NCBI RefSeq assembly: GCF_010882175.1
Contig: NZ_WKLH01000001.1
Coordinates: 1,448,021 to 1,512,020 of the forward strand
Length of the DNA stretch: 64,000 bases
DNA from: Mangrovibacterium lignilyticum
Lineage (GTDB): Bacteria > Bacteroidota > Bacteroidia > Bacteroidales > Prolixibacteraceae
Direction of reading: 5' to 3'
Under the pieces are notes generated by a model. It did no database searches, was not told the DNA's origin, and was given only the letters and a program-made list of their open reading frames with translations. Position 1 is the stretch's first letter. The number at the start of each line of letters is the position of its first letter. Positions 1-9,857 of the stretch are shown here, piece by piece. The translations under genes were made by a program, and so were the position numbers.

Positions 1-882
1 CTTCTTGTAACGTATTTTCAGATCGATAGTCACATTTTTATATTCAGGCTCCATGACCTGCACATACCTGGGTTCTTCGTTATCCGGAATAGCTACTACC
101 GCCCGCTCCTTTGGGTTTTCAATGGCCGGAATGGCAGAGAACAATGCCTTTACTTTTGCCTCGATGGTATCCACATCAATATCGCCCACAATCGCTACGG
201 CCTGCAAGTCGGTACGGTACCATTCGTGGTAAAACGAACGCAATTCTTTCGGGTCGAAGTTTTTGATAACATCCAGCTCGCCGATAGCATCGCGCTGTGC
301 GTAAATGGTATTATTGAAGATGATTGGCGCCGTTTTAGCCTGCACCCGAAATGACGCATTTCTGCGCGTACGCCATTCTTCGGAAATTACGCCTCTTTCG
401 GCATCGATCTCTGCTTCTTCGAGCGAGAGCTCATCACACCAGTCGCGCAGGACCAGTAGACAAGAGTCCACCAAACCTTCGCGCGAAGTCGGGACACGGC
501 TCATGTTATAAACCGTTTCGTTCCGTGTGGTGTAAGCATTCACATCGCGACCGAATTTCACCCCGTTTTTTTCGAGCATGTCCAACATGGATTTCCCGGG
601 GAATGTTGTTGTACCGTTGAACGCCATGTGTTCGAGGAAGTGCGCCAGACCATCCTGCTCATCGGTTTCAAGCGATGCACCCACGTTTTGATAGATGTAG
701 AAGCTGGCCGCCCCTTTCGGGTTCTCGTTGTGCTTGATGTAGTAGCTCAAGCCATTGGGCAATACTCCTCGTCTGATCGATGAATCAAAAGGAACTTCCT
801 GCGATAAATCGGTAAATTGTTGTCCGAACGACAACGTGCCAATGAGAACAACTCCCATCAGCGAAAAAAATAGTTTTCTCAT
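1..882 (-). CDS. M16 family zinc peptidase, N-terminal part (runs off window)
   Basis: This is the first 294 codons of a periplasmic or surface insulinase/pitrilysin-type protease; the C-terminus lies beyond the left edge. The start is the ATG at 882, followed by a signal peptide (MRKLFFSLMGVVLIGTLSFG, then QQ). The inverted zinc motif HFLEH sits at about residues 81-85 (HxxEH), with the family's usual downstream MAFNGTTTFPGKSM stretch. Family knowledge: M16 enzymes bind zinc with the two His of HxxEH plus a distal Glu, and degrade peptides in a closed chamber. It is the last visible gene of a minus-strand group with three thioredoxin-fold genes and another M16 gene. The substrate is unknown. 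Confidence 0.93.
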   Translation of the reverse strand, partial: MRKLFFSLMGVVLIGTLSFGQQFTDLSQEVPFDSSIRRGVLPNGLSYYIKHNENPKGAASFYIYQNVGASLETDEQDGLAHFLEHMAFNGTTTFPGKSMLDMLEKNGVKFGRDVNAYTTRNETVYNMSRVPTSREGLVDSCLLVLRDWCDELSLEEAEIDAERGVISEEWRTRRNASFRVQAKTAPIIFNNTIYAQRDAIGELDVIKNFDPKELRSFYHEWYRTDLQAVAIVGDIDVDTIEAKVKALFSAIPAIENPKERAVVAIPDNEEPRYVQVMEPEYKNVTIDLKIRYKK

Positions 883-1090
883 AGCTGATTCAATTTTCGG
901 CTGAAAATTATTTTGATGTTTATACTGTTCAAGCTCTGAATTAGAAAGCAATTGTGTTGCCTTCTCACATCCCGCTGTTAGAAAAAAAGAGCGCCTGACA
1001 CAATCTTCGAATTAAAAAAATGCTCAGAGCGCTCAATATGAAGCTGTTTAAAAAATCCTTAAATATTTATTTCGCTGATCGGTGCTTGAA

Positions 1091-2452
1091 TCAATTTTCG
1101 TTCTGCACCATCACGTCCAGTTCATGCTGAAAATTCACCTTTTTCTTGACCGTAAAAGGCATCTTTTCGATGGCGGTTCCTTTCAACGCAATCGCCTCTT
1201 TGGTTTTACCTTCTTTGTATAGCAAATCTGCTTTCAGGTTATCCACCCAGTATTGTCCGGGAATCAATTCGTAGCAGTAATCAATCCACTTGTTCAGCGT
1301 CTTCGTTTCTTTTTTACCCTCCATCACGGCCAAATAATTTTGGCCTACTTCTGCAATTGCATCTACAAGTTTGTTCGCCGTCAAGCCCTCCTTGTATTTT
1401 TGTAGCATCAGGTCGGTATAGGCATCTTTACCCTTCTCTTTCCCTTTGGAGTACCACTCGTAGCTTTCAGCGTCCTGCTGGTGTATTTTCGCTACCGACT
1501 CCAGCCCCATTAAACTATCCACATAGTTTTCCGCCAATTGCTTAAAAGCATCGTAATCCTTTGAAAAACGATAGTAATCCATTTGGAAGGTTTGCAAGTT
1601 TTCGTTCCCTCTCGGCTTTATTCCATATTGTTGATAGCGATCAATCACAACTTGCATCAAAGAAGCACTTTCGCTTCTCTTCGCCTTTTTCACCGTACGG
1701 GCAAACATGCCTTGGCGAAATCGCTCAACATTAATTTTCTGAGTACCGGATGCCAGGGTCAAGTAATGATCGTAGTTGGCATTGAAGATCTCTTCCGCCC
1801 TTGTACCGCAATACACGTTCCCTTGATTCTTCAGCAAAAACTGCATCATCTCTTCACTCGAGTCTTCCATTTCCGTTTGCACCTTCAGCCAGGCATCGAT
1901 GCCTTCTGAAGCATCTGTACCAAACTCTTTCATCTTCTGAAAATACAACTTCAGGAAAGCTTCGTCATCCTGCTTATTCGGATACATGGCCTGCAGCTTT
2001 TCCCAACTGTATTTAGCAGTGGCGGCATTCATAGCCTCTTTTCCAAAGCCAATCATGTCCTGGCCTTTTGTGACGCCCACCCCCATATGGACGATATCGC
2101 CATCGCCGTTAACAAACAGTAGGGTTGGGTAAGCATTAACCCGGTAACGAGCCGCAGTCTCTTTGCCTTCTTTTTCCGCATCGAGTTTTAAGTTGATGAA
2201 GTTCTGGTTATAGAAATCACCGTTTGCCTGTTCTTTAAACGGACCAGCCGCTAACTTTTTACAGGGGCCACACCATTCGGTGTGAAAATCGATAAAAATG
2301 AGTTTGTCCTGCGCTTTAGCTTGCGCAAGTGCTTCCTCGAAAGTAAGGTTGTGGTTGAAGTCGATTCCTTGTGCCAATGCTTGTCCGGCAAACAATACAC
2401 AGAGTAGTAAAACTGTTACTATTTTATTTTTTGCGTTAATCATTGTTTTCAA
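1091..2452 (-). CDS. Secreted thioredoxin-fold protein with helical C-terminal region (copy 1 of 3)
   Basis: 453-residue exported protein. After a signal peptide (cleavage near ALAQG, residue ~28) comes a thioredoxin fold with active site WCGPCK in the context FIDFHTEWCGPCK, and a cis-proline loop VNAYPTLLF. The remaining ~300 residues are predicted helical and TPR-like, with a conserved feature LYFQKMKEFG shared by the neighbouring copies. Family knowledge: such proteins carry out disulfide reduction or exchange in the periplasm. It is 15 bp from the next copy, so the three copies look co-transcribed. A second possible start lies three codons downstream (MINAKNK). The partner and substrate are not known; proximity to M16 peptidases and SusCD suggests handling of imported peptides or proteins. 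Confidence 0.88.
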   Translation of the reverse strand: MKTMINAKNKIVTVLLLCVLFAGQALAQGIDFNHNLTFEEALAQAKAQDKLIFIDFHTEWCGPCKKLAAGPFKEQANGDFYNQNFINLKLDAEKEGKETAARYRVNAYPTLLFVNGDGDIVHMGVGVTKGQDMIGFGKEAMNAATAKYSWEKLQAMYPNKQDDEAFLKLYFQKMKEFGTDASEGIDAWLKVQTEMEDSSEEMMQFLLKNQGNVYCGTRAEEIFNANYDHYLTLASGTQKINVERFRQGMFARTVKKAKRSESASLMQVVIDRYQQYGIKPRGNENLQTFQMDYYRFSKDYDAFKQLAENYVDSLMGLESVAKIHQQDAESYEWYSKGKEKGKDAYTDLMLQKYKEGLTANKLVDAIAEVGQNYLAVMEGKKETKTLNKWIDYCYELIPGQYWVDNLKADLLYKEGKTKEAIALKGTAIEKMPFTVKKKVNFQHELDVMVQNEN

Positions 2453-2467
2453 ATACTTAGGTTAAAA

Positions 2468-3796
2468 TTAGCCCAGAGTAATCTCTTTACCTGCTTTCAT
2501 TAAATCAAGGTCGGCTTTAATTGAAGAACCGCGTTTCATATCTTCTTTCACCGCATTTTCGTACGCTTCTTCTTTAATTTTTATCGCCTCTTCCTGGTTG
2601 CTTCCAAACGTATAGAGGATATTCGCATACTCGCTCATGATCGTCGCATCGCCCGGTAAAATGTCGTAAGCTACTTTCATCCAGCGAACCACATCCGCCT
2701 TCTCCTGATCGGTCGTAGCGAACTTGGCGTAATTGTACACCATGCTGTAAATCTGGGAGCTGTTACGGATAGCGAAAGGCTTGATAGCGAGGGCATGCTG
2801 GTCACCTTCTGCTCTGAGGCGCAGGTTTTCCTCGTAATCTGAACGCAATTTCTTCACATCCAACGACTGAATATAAGCTTCGTTGTTGTCGTGCACCATG
2901 GCTTTGTACTTTTCACCCTGTCCGGTTTGCTCGTAATAAAAAATGTACAACCGCTTGCGTTGGGCGTCATCCGCCACGGCACCGGCTTCGCCTGCGCGCG
3001 TCAACACATACTCGAGCATCGCAGTATCGCGTTTTTGTATCGCATAGTCAGTCGTACTTTCGACCATTTTACGCGGTAACTTCTGAAAGGCCTCGCGAAT
3101 GTCTTTGCGTACCCATTGTTTCCAGGCATCAGAACCAAGGTTACGTTGAATAATCTCGTCGGCTTTACCTCTAAAAACCAGTTCTTCGGCATGGTCAGCC
3201 AGGAAGGTGACCATCTCTTTGCTCTCTTCTGGCATTGTGGTTTGAATGTCCAGGTATTGTTCCACAATGCCGGTATAACCTGTCGACTTCGATTCTTTCA
3301 GCCTATCCAAATACATGCGAACGAATTGTTCGTCATTTTTCTCGTTGGGATAACGTTCTGCTATACGACCAACGCTGTTGGGATCTTTACCGTAAGCAAC
3401 TGCCAATTCAACTTCTTTCATGAACTTTTCGGTTGGCATAGCTGCTTCGAACCGATAAACAACCAGCCCGTCACCATCCAGAAATACATATCCCGGTAAG
3501 CCAGCGATCCCATATTTACGTTTGATTGCAGGTCCTTCCCCTCGTTCCACATCAACTTTCAGTGCAACCAAATTTTCGTCGAAGTATTTCCCCACTGCGT
3601 CCTCTTTGAAAACCGTGGCAGCCATGTGCTTACACGGGCCACACCAAACAGCATAACCATCGATAAAAACCAGTTTATTTTCTGCCTTTGCTTTGGACAA
3701 AGCTTCGGCCAGTGTTTCGTGTTCGAACGTGATTCCCTGCGCCAGCATCAACATTGGAGCCGACAAAAGAAGAATAAGACTATATATTTTTTTCAT
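2468..3796 (-). CDS. Secreted thioredoxin-fold protein with helical C-terminal region (copy 2 of 3)
   Basis: 442 residues with a signal peptide (MKKIYSLILLLSAPMLMLAQ). The thioredoxin active site is WCGPCK (FIDGYAVWCGPCKHMAATVF) and the cis-Pro loop is IAGLPGYVF. That loop differs from the Y-P-T of the two flanking copies, so this is the most divergent member. The C-terminal ~300 residues are helical and resemble those of copies 1 and 3 (aligned ERYPNEKNDEQFVRMYLDRL). The likely role is periplasmic thiol-disulfide chemistry. It lies between two paralogues on the same strand, with gaps of 15 and 49 bp. Confidence 0.87.
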   Translation of the reverse strand: MKKIYSLILLLSAPMLMLAQGITFEHETLAEALSKAKAENKLVFIDGYAVWCGPCKHMAATVFKEDAVGKYFDENLVALKVDVERGEGPAIKRKYGIAGLPGYVFLDGDGLVVYRFEAAMPTEKFMKEVELAVAYGKDPNSVGRIAERYPNEKNDEQFVRMYLDRLKESKSTGYTGIVEQYLDIQTTMPEESKEMVTFLADHAEELVFRGKADEIIQRNLGSDAWKQWVRKDIREAFQKLPRKMVESTTDYAIQKRDTAMLEYVLTRAGEAGAVADDAQRKRLYIFYYEQTGQGEKYKAMVHDNNEAYIQSLDVKKLRSDYEENLRLRAEGDQHALAIKPFAIRNSSQIYSMVYNYAKFATTDQEKADVVRWMKVAYDILPGDATIMSEYANILYTFGSNQEEAIKIKEEAYENAVKEDMKRGSSIKADLDLMKAGKEITLG

Positions 3797-3845
3797 TATT
3801 TTTGATTTTAAAGTGATCCTGAATACGATTCTTCTAAACCCGAAA

Positions 3846-5186
3846 TTAAAGCTCCTGGCCTTGTTTCATTTTGTTCAGCTCTCGCTCAACCCGACTTCTG
3901 TATTTGCTATTTTCCGAAAGCTTATTCAGCGCGATTTCCTTGTACTCAATCGCCTTTGTCGCATTCCCTTGTTTATACAACATCGCTGCACGCAGGTTAT
4001 CCATTGCATAATCCGACGGAATTAACTGATCACCGTACTCAATCCACGACTCCAGCGTTTTAAAGTCTTTTTTGCTTTCGCAAAATCTCAGGAATTTATA
4101 GCCGGTACTTTCAATTTCATTTGTCTGCGCCAACGCTTCACGCCCCAATTCCAGGTTCGCCAACGTTGAATTTCCCATTAAACTCGGCATATATTTGGTC
4201 GCCTTATATTCTTCGTAGTAGGCTTTGTCTTCTTTCCGAATTTGCTCCAGGCTCTTTACCGACATCATGCTATCGATGTAATTTGTTGCTGCTTGTTTGA
4301 AGGCATCCCCATCCTTGGTTAACCATACGTAATCCAACTCGTAGGTATCCAGGCTTCCGCTTTTCAGCGGGCCTTCCGGTAATTCCTTCCAATTCGTAAT
4401 AAACGCACGCATCAACTCCGGGCTTCCTGTGCGATAAGCTTCTGCTTTGGTATTGTAAACCATGACTGCTTGCAGACGCTTCAGCTCGACTTCTTCGGTC
4501 CGGGTCGCGATATCAAAAAATTCGTCGTAGTTGGCTTTTAGAATTTCCTCAGCCTTTCCGTCAACCAACAAGTATTTTTTATGCTTGAAAAGGAATTCCA
4601 TCATATCGACATCGTCTTCCTTTATTTCGGTTTGAATAGCTAGCCAGGCTTCGAGCCCTTCAACCGGACTTTGACCATACTCAATCATCTTGTCTACGTA
4701 TAACTTCAGGAAATTTTCGTCGTTTTGTTTTTCCGGATACAGCTCTTTCAAATTCGTCAGGCTGTAATCGCTAAAACGAGAACTCTCAGCGTTCCCGGCT
4801 AATTCAATTGTTTTTGCAATGTTTCTGGAACCGGTGCTTTTGTATGCCAACTCTCCATCGGGCGTAATGAACGCCAATGTCGGATAAGCTGAAACACCGA
4901 ACTTGCGGGCAGCAGCTCTGCCTTCTTTTTCGGCATCCAGTTTGATATTGATGAACTTACTGTTGTAGATCCCACCAACCTTCGCATCGGTAAATACGCT
5001 GGCCGACATCATTTTACAAGGAGCGCACCATACGGTGTAAAAGTCGATAAACACCAACTTATTTTCGCGCTTCGCTTCAACCAGAGCTTCCTCAAATGAG
5101 ATATGCTTAAAATCAATCCCTTGCGCCAGCAACTCTCCTCCCCACAGGACTGCAAGAACGGCAAAAATCATTTTTAATCTATTCAT
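3846..5186 (-). CDS. Secreted thioredoxin-fold protein with helical C-terminal region (copy 3 of 3)
   Basis: 446 residues with signal peptide MNRLKMIFAVLAVLWGGELL then AQG. The active site is WCAPCK (FIDFYTVWCAPCK), i.e. Ala where the other two copies have Gly; WCxPC active sites with Ala are functional in the superfamily and the X residues tune redox potential. Cis-Pro loop VSAYPTLAF. The C-terminal region is helical, with the motif KLYVDKMIEYGQSPVEGLEAWLAIQTE closely matching copy 1, so copies 1 and 3 are the nearest pair. It is the first gene of the thioredoxin trio: a strong terminator (5307-5336) separates it from the upstream M16 gene, so a promoter is expected in 5187-5300. Confidence 0.88.
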   Translation of the reverse strand: MNRLKMIFAVLAVLWGGELLAQGIDFKHISFEEALVEAKRENKLVFIDFYTVWCAPCKMMSASVFTDAKVGGIYNSKFINIKLDAEKEGRAAARKFGVSAYPTLAFITPDGELAYKSTGSRNIAKTIELAGNAESSRFSDYSLTNLKELYPEKQNDENFLKLYVDKMIEYGQSPVEGLEAWLAIQTEIKEDDVDMMEFLFKHKKYLLVDGKAEEILKANYDEFFDIATRTEEVELKRLQAVMVYNTKAEAYRTGSPELMRAFITNWKELPEGPLKSGSLDTYELDYVWLTKDGDAFKQAATNYIDSMMSVKSLEQIRKEDKAYYEEYKATKYMPSLMGNSTLANLELGREALAQTNEIESTGYKFLRFCESKKDFKTLESWIEYGDQLIPSDYAMDNLRAAMLYKQGNATKAIEYKEIALNKLSENSKYRSRVERELNKMKQGQEL

Positions 5187-5306
5187 GAAATTATTTTTTA
5201 ATTGCGATTAAATTTTTCTAATTGATCGGCTATCTTCCCTTTCAACGCCTTAGTTATTATTAAGACCGAAAACAACGGATGGAGAGTGACAACAATGTCA
5301 AAAAAA

Positions 5307-5336
5307 AAGTCAGTTCATAACTAAATGAACTGACTT
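5307..5336 (-). terminator. Rho-independent terminator of the M16 gene
   Basis: Perfect 11-bp stem AAGTCAGTTCA / TGAACTGACTT with an 8-nt loop. On the minus strand it is followed by a long T tract (the A run at 5300-5308). It lies 36 bp past the stop of the 908-aa M16 gene and marks a transcription break before the thioredoxin trio. Confidence 0.9.
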
Positions 5337-5371
5337 CCCTTGCAATATTTTACTTTCTGTAAATTGCTGGC

Positions 5372-8098
5372 TTAGCCTTCAGGCCAATATGTCGTCCGCA
5401 AATAATACTCAAAATCAATCATTTGATGCAAACAGGACTCTAATTCCTTTTTTGACAGTTTCTTAATCATGACGTCTAATTCGCTTGGCGAATAAAGCTT
5501 GCCGTATTTTAAATAGCTCTTCAGCCAGCCATCTGAGATTCGCTTACCTTCGTAAAAACTCATGACGTACAAACTCCGCAACATCGCTTTCATTTTCAAC
5601 ACATCGGTATCCGTCAGTTCATCGCGGCTCAAGGGTTCCAGTACTTCATCCGCCATAATCTCGTACGTACGTTCAACATTGGTCGTATCGGTCATGTAAG
5701 CCAGGCGCAACATGCGCGAATCTACGGGGTCGACAGAAATACCCGAACGTTTGCCTGTGGCGTACACCAAGCCATACTTTTCGCGCAAAATCTTGATCAT
5801 CCGGAGGTGAGCATGCTCCACCGCACCCTGCAAAATCAGTTCATCACGCATCGTCAAGCTTTGTTTATCTGCTTTTGTAAACACGTATTCCACCTTCGCT
5901 AAATCGCGTTTCCAGCTTTCAACCTTATTTCGCGCCGAATCAGTTGGCTCCAGGTTAATCTCTTCTTTCACCAGCGACTGAGAGGTTGAAGAAACCAGGG
6001 TTCCAACATATTTTGAAACCAATTCCTCTATATTTTCGGGCAAATCACCGTCAAAGAAAATAACCGAATTGCGCAGATTTTCTTTCAACAGGCGATCATA
6101 TTGACACAATCTCCGGACCAGCTGATCGTCTCCTACACTATCGGCTGCTTCTACTGGCTTCGTTGCATCCTTTTCCGATCTTTTCCGTCGATTAACCTTT
6201 TCCAGAAATTCCCAAACTTTTTCATCATTAGGATAGTGTGTTTCTGTCAGCATCAGGTTGAAAACCTGAACCATTTGCTCCAGAAACTCTGATTTTCCGG
6301 AGACATTCAGTTCAAAATTTTGATCGTCGAAGCTCACTTTTTTGAAAATTTTCATACTCCGCTCCAACGAGCGCGCTTGCTTTTCATCATATTTCCCGTA
6401 AGCGCTGTTCAACATTCCAAACGTTTGGTCCAAATAGTCCCGATCTGTTTCCGGAACGAACTTCAATCCATCTTTGCCTAACAGTTTGATTTGCGCATTT
6501 TCGTGATGCGACTGCCTGAGCACGACTGTTGCACCATTCGGGTAAGTGAGCTCCACCAACTGCCCACCGTCGAGCTGAAGCTTCTTTTTAGCCGGCACAA
6601 CGGGCTTTTCTTCAATTTCAACCGCCACAGGTTCCAGCTCGCTCATTACCGCACCTCTGGGTCGTTCAAACACATAAGGTTCAGTCGCTATTCTATCCAG
6701 TTTGTTTAAACTGCCAAGAATATAGGCCTTGTTGAACTCCGGAGACCAAGCCGCCGCGGTACTATCGAACAAAATCGTTTTGTTCAGATCCAGCATGCGC
6801 TCAAGTGTTTTTGAGAAATCGGCCGGAGTGAGCTCCTGAATCGCTCTTTGCGTTAACTCCTCGCGTTGTTCAATGTCGATTGGAATGTCGCCAGTCTTAA
6901 TAAAATTATGCATGCTACCAATCACCTGCGAATTGCTGCGACGAGCACGATTAAAATATTCCATTCGAAGTTCACCGCAATAGTTGATTTCGTCTTGCGA
7001 AAATCCGTGCTGTTTGGCTTGCGCCAATACCTGGCAAAACTGATCGAAGACCGTTGTATAATCGCCTTCCGTTGCCAGCTTCATCCGAAAATTATAAATC
7101 GAGTTGCCTGTAATCATCGACCCGATATTGGCCGATGCCTGCGAAATCCAGCCAATCAAAGACTTTTCCAATCTGCGCTCCATCATGTCACACAAAAGGC
7201 CATCGATCAAATCCTGCTTAAAAGCCGGAAAACTATTGACCACTAGTGGCTTTATTTTAAACAAAACTGCCAGCGTAACATCTTTTTCGTTTGACGATAA
7301 TGCCTTACCGCTTACGACTGTTTCCGAATTCACATCGATGTAGTGATTTCCGGTATTCCCGCTATCTGCCGGAACATCTTCAAATAGCTTCTTGATGGTC
7401 TTTTTAGCAAATTTTTGGTCCATCTTTCCATACACGATCAAAGCCAAATTTTCCAGTCTGTAGTTGTCTTTGTAAAAGCGGTATAAACCTTCGCTCGTTG
7501 CCGATCGAACGGACTCTTTCGTTCCCAGAACTTCGTGACCTTCCAAGCTGGTTCCTAACAGATTGACCACCCCCGGAACAGTTGACTTCCCCGACCGGTT
7601 TATTTCTTCAACAATTACTTTCTTTTCGTTTTCAAGTTCCTCATCATCCAACTCCAGATAAAACATCCAGTCTTTCAGAATGCTCAGGCTTCGGCGAAAA
7701 TAGTCTTTATCATTTTCAGGAATGGTCAAAAAATAATCCGTATCGGTATTGTTGGTATGCGCGTTATAATCGAGTCCCATACGCATGCCCATCGTTTCCA
7801 TTTCTTCCAGGCACGCCCCTTTCGGATAGTGTTCGCTTCCCTGAAACAACATATGCTCAATCATGTGTGCATAGCCATGTTGATCTGGCCGTTCCATGAA
7901 AGCACCCACTTTCGTATAAATTTGCACCTCAACCTTTCCCGGTTCTCCTTCCGGAACCAGAAAATAGGTCATTCCATTATTGAGCTTGCCAACGGTAATA
8001 TTAGAAGGCATGACCAGTGGTTGCGCGGTTGATAACAGAGACATAAACAGCCCCAAGAGAATAATACAATATTTGGTATTGAATATTTTTGAAATCAT
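5372..8098 (-). CDS. M16 family zinc peptidase, two-domain, 908 aa
   Basis: Full-length exported M16 peptidase. Signal peptide at residues 1-26 (ends LLSTAQ). The inverted zinc motif HMIEH is at residues 78-82, within HGYAHMIEHMLFQGSEHYPKG. The distal acidic helix follows (LENEKKVIVEEINRSGKST). The second half (from ~residue 500) is a further M16-like segment without a zinc motif, as is usual for the inactive half. Its length (~900 aa) matches two-half M16B/pitrilysin-type proteins. It follows the SusCD-lipoprotein genes on the same strand but is bounded by a weak hairpin upstream and a strong terminator downstream, so it may be its own transcription unit. Predicted role: peptide degradation at the cell envelope. 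Confidence 0.92.
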   Translation of the reverse strand: MISKIFNTKYCIILLGLFMSLLSTAQPLVMPSNITVGKLNNGMTYFLVPEGEPGKVEVQIYTKVGAFMERPDQHGYAHMIEHMLFQGSEHYPKGACLEEMETMGMRMGLDYNAHTNNTDTDYFLTIPENDKDYFRRSLSILKDWMFYLELDDEELENEKKVIVEEINRSGKSTVPGVVNLLGTSLEGHEVLGTKESVRSATSEGLYRFYKDNYRLENLALIVYGKMDQKFAKKTIKKLFEDVPADSGNTGNHYIDVNSETVVSGKALSSNEKDVTLAVLFKIKPLVVNSFPAFKQDLIDGLLCDMMERRLEKSLIGWISQASANIGSMITGNSIYNFRMKLATEGDYTTVFDQFCQVLAQAKQHGFSQDEINYCGELRMEYFNRARRSNSQVIGSMHNFIKTGDIPIDIEQREELTQRAIQELTPADFSKTLERMLDLNKTILFDSTAAAWSPEFNKAYILGSLNKLDRIATEPYVFERPRGAVMSELEPVAVEIEEKPVVPAKKKLQLDGGQLVELTYPNGATVVLRQSHHENAQIKLLGKDGLKFVPETDRDYLDQTFGMLNSAYGKYDEKQARSLERSMKIFKKVSFDDQNFELNVSGKSEFLEQMVQVFNLMLTETHYPNDEKVWEFLEKVNRRKRSEKDATKPVEAADSVGDDQLVRRLCQYDRLLKENLRNSVIFFDGDLPENIEELVSKYVGTLVSSTSQSLVKEEINLEPTDSARNKVESWKRDLAKVEYVFTKADKQSLTMRDELILQGAVEHAHLRMIKILREKYGLVYATGKRSGISVDPVDSRMLRLAYMTDTTNVERTYEIMADEVLEPLSRDELTDTDVLKMKAMLRSLYVMSFYEGKRISDGWLKSYLKYGKLYSPSELDVMIKKLSKKELESCLHQMIDFEYYLRTTYWPEG

Positions 8099-8272
8099 TG
8101 TGTGATGAGTATTCTTGGTGATTAGACGCTTCGGAAATTCCCCAGCTAACTACTTATAAAATAAATTTTCAACTTGGCGATTTTGTGGCTTCGTCAGGCT
8201 GAAACTCCCTATCCGTAGCATTCATAGAAACCCAAAACGCTCCCCGGACTTTACAACGTAGGAAAATAGAAA

Positions 8273-8312
8273 AAGCTGACTTCTTGAGATTCGATCCCTA
8301 AAAAGCCAGCTT
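8273..8312 (-). terminator. Possible terminator between lipoprotein and M16 genes
   Basis: Imperfect hairpin (outer stem AAGCTG / CAGCTT with partial pairing further in). On the minus strand it is followed by CTTTTTC. It lies ~19 bp beyond the stop of the 502-aa lipoprotein gene. Weaker than the one at 5307-5336. Confidence 0.5.
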
Positions 8313-8330
8313 CTTCATTTTAAAAAACGA

Positions 8331-9839
8331 TTAGTAGGTTATTGTATAAGAATAGGTATATGGATTACCATAAGAAACCTGCTCCCATGTTACCAGGTTA
8401 ACAAACCCATCTTCATCCGTATTATAAGAGAATTCTTTGGATATCTCACCATCGGCATCTTTAAGCTCAAGAGCCAGGTACGGGTTGTAGCAAAGTAAAT
8501 TAAGCATTTCGCCAATCGTTGTACCTCCCTCGAATTTGAAGGTCGACGGTAAACCCGGAATATATGCCGGAGCAAACACCGGAGCATAGCTGTCATAGTA
8601 ATCTCGGTCAGCTGCCTCGGGCGAAATTTTGAGGTTACCTCTAAAAGATTCAATGCCCACGTAGTCTCCAATTCCAAAAGGATCGACATAGCGTAAATCA
8701 TTCACCATATAGGACGATGGAGCATAAAAATACGACACAGCCTGATTCTGATCATTATAGGTGAAATTAGATGCCTCCACCTCGATATCGCCAGACTGAA
8801 CTGTTTCCGGAGTTGCATCGATTGGCCACTCTTCAACCTTCTCTAGTAATGTAGTTCCTTCGGTGTAGGTAAATACCTTTTTCACACTGTAACGACCAAA
8901 CCGAATGGTATCAACCATATCCATCGCGTTGTAGCTAAATACAATAGCGGCCTCCGGATCGTTGAAATCCCCATTGAATGAACTATAACGCTGTACGACC
9001 ATACTATCGATTCGAGAGTCACCATTTGCGTAAATGAATAGTCGCAAAGGATTGTAGCTATATGTACTATTATAAACGATTAAGCTTGGAATTTTTTGCT
9101 GACCTGATCCTTTGGTAACGGTGATCTCTTTAACGTAGCACAATGCCTCACGTGTAATATGATCGCCGCCGGCAGTGGTGTAATCAATACCTTTATCGCT
9201 TACTTCAATCTCCAGTTTATATTCCTGATTTTCGTTTAGTTGTCCAACTATAACCTGTTCCTTTAATTTGTATTCATACACCAAGGTGTCTGCAGGAAAA
9301 GTAATGGTTTTCACTTCACTACCTTCATAGCGGATGATGATAGATTCCATTGGGGCCAAACCTGTTGTTACCAACGCTTTTGCCAAATAAGCCGGCAACG
9401 CCAAGGCTACATTATCTCCTCCAACCAACTGTATTTCCGGTGTAGATTTCTGTTTCACGGTTAGTTTCAACCCTTTATTAATGCTTCGCCCATCATTATC
9501 AACAGCGCGAATGATGTAGTTGAGAACGGTGTCATTGTCAAATGGCGTAAGATCGATGTCATACTCAAACAGGAACTTCGTTTGACCACCGTACTCGTTA
9601 ACCTCATCAATCAGACTGTAATCATGACCATCCAGAACTTCAATTTTATTGAGTCCGTTAGGTACATTCATTTCAATTTCGACCCGGTAAATATCAATTG
9701 TATCTCGTCTTAATTCAATATCCTGGTCTTGAATTTCGAATCCCGGATCCGGAAATTCATAATCCTCCTTACAGGCTACCAATGCCAAAACTCCCAAAAA
9801 TAAGGTTAGCCCTATGCTGTATATTTTATTTTTAAACAT
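8331..9839 (-). CDS. Surface/periplasmic lipoprotein of a SusCD locus, 502 aa
   Basis: Lipoprotein with signal MFKNKIYSIGLTLFLGVLAL-VAC (lipid-modified Cys at residue 23). The body is beta-rich with Ig/PKD-like stretches in the N-terminal half (residues ~30-240, including the stretch KVEVLDG and repeated Asp/Asn-rich turns). I do not recognise a named enzyme domain. It is 18 bp downstream of the metallohydrolase-like lipoprotein gene and in the same operon as SusC and SusD. Extra lipoproteins after susCD usually sit on the outer face of the outer membrane and help capture cargo. It could equally belong to the PKD-like lipoprotein families common in these loci; the exact family is not certain. 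Confidence 0.8.
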   Translation of the reverse strand: MFKNKIYSIGLTLFLGVLALVACKEDYEFPDPGFEIQDQDIELRRDTIDIYRVEIEMNVPNGLNKIEVLDGHDYSLIDEVNEYGGQTKFLFEYDIDLTPFDNDTVLNYIIRAVDNDGRSINKGLKLTVKQKSTPEIQLVGGDNVALALPAYLAKALVTTGLAPMESIIIRYEGSEVKTITFPADTLVYEYKLKEQVIVGQLNENQEYKLEIEVSDKGIDYTTAGGDHITREALCYVKEITVTKGSGQQKIPSLIVYNSTYSYNPLRLFIYANGDSRIDSMVVQRYSSFNGDFNDPEAAIVFSYNAMDMVDTIRFGRYSVKKVFTYTEGTTLLEKVEEWPIDATPETVQSGDIEVEASNFTYNDQNQAVSYFYAPSSYMVNDLRYVDPFGIGDYVGIESFRGNLKISPEAADRDYYDSYAPVFAPAYIPGLPSTFKFEGGTTIGEMLNLLCYNPYLALELKDADGEISKEFSYNTDEDGFVNLVTWEQVSYGNPYTYSYTITY

Positions 9840-9857
9840 TCCTTTTCGTTTTAGTTA

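Noticed and set aside
305-620. Plus-strand open frames inside the left M16 gene
   Set aside because: The minus strand codes for a clear M16 protein with HFLEH; the plus frames are antisense shadows with unusual Arg/Ser-rich composition.
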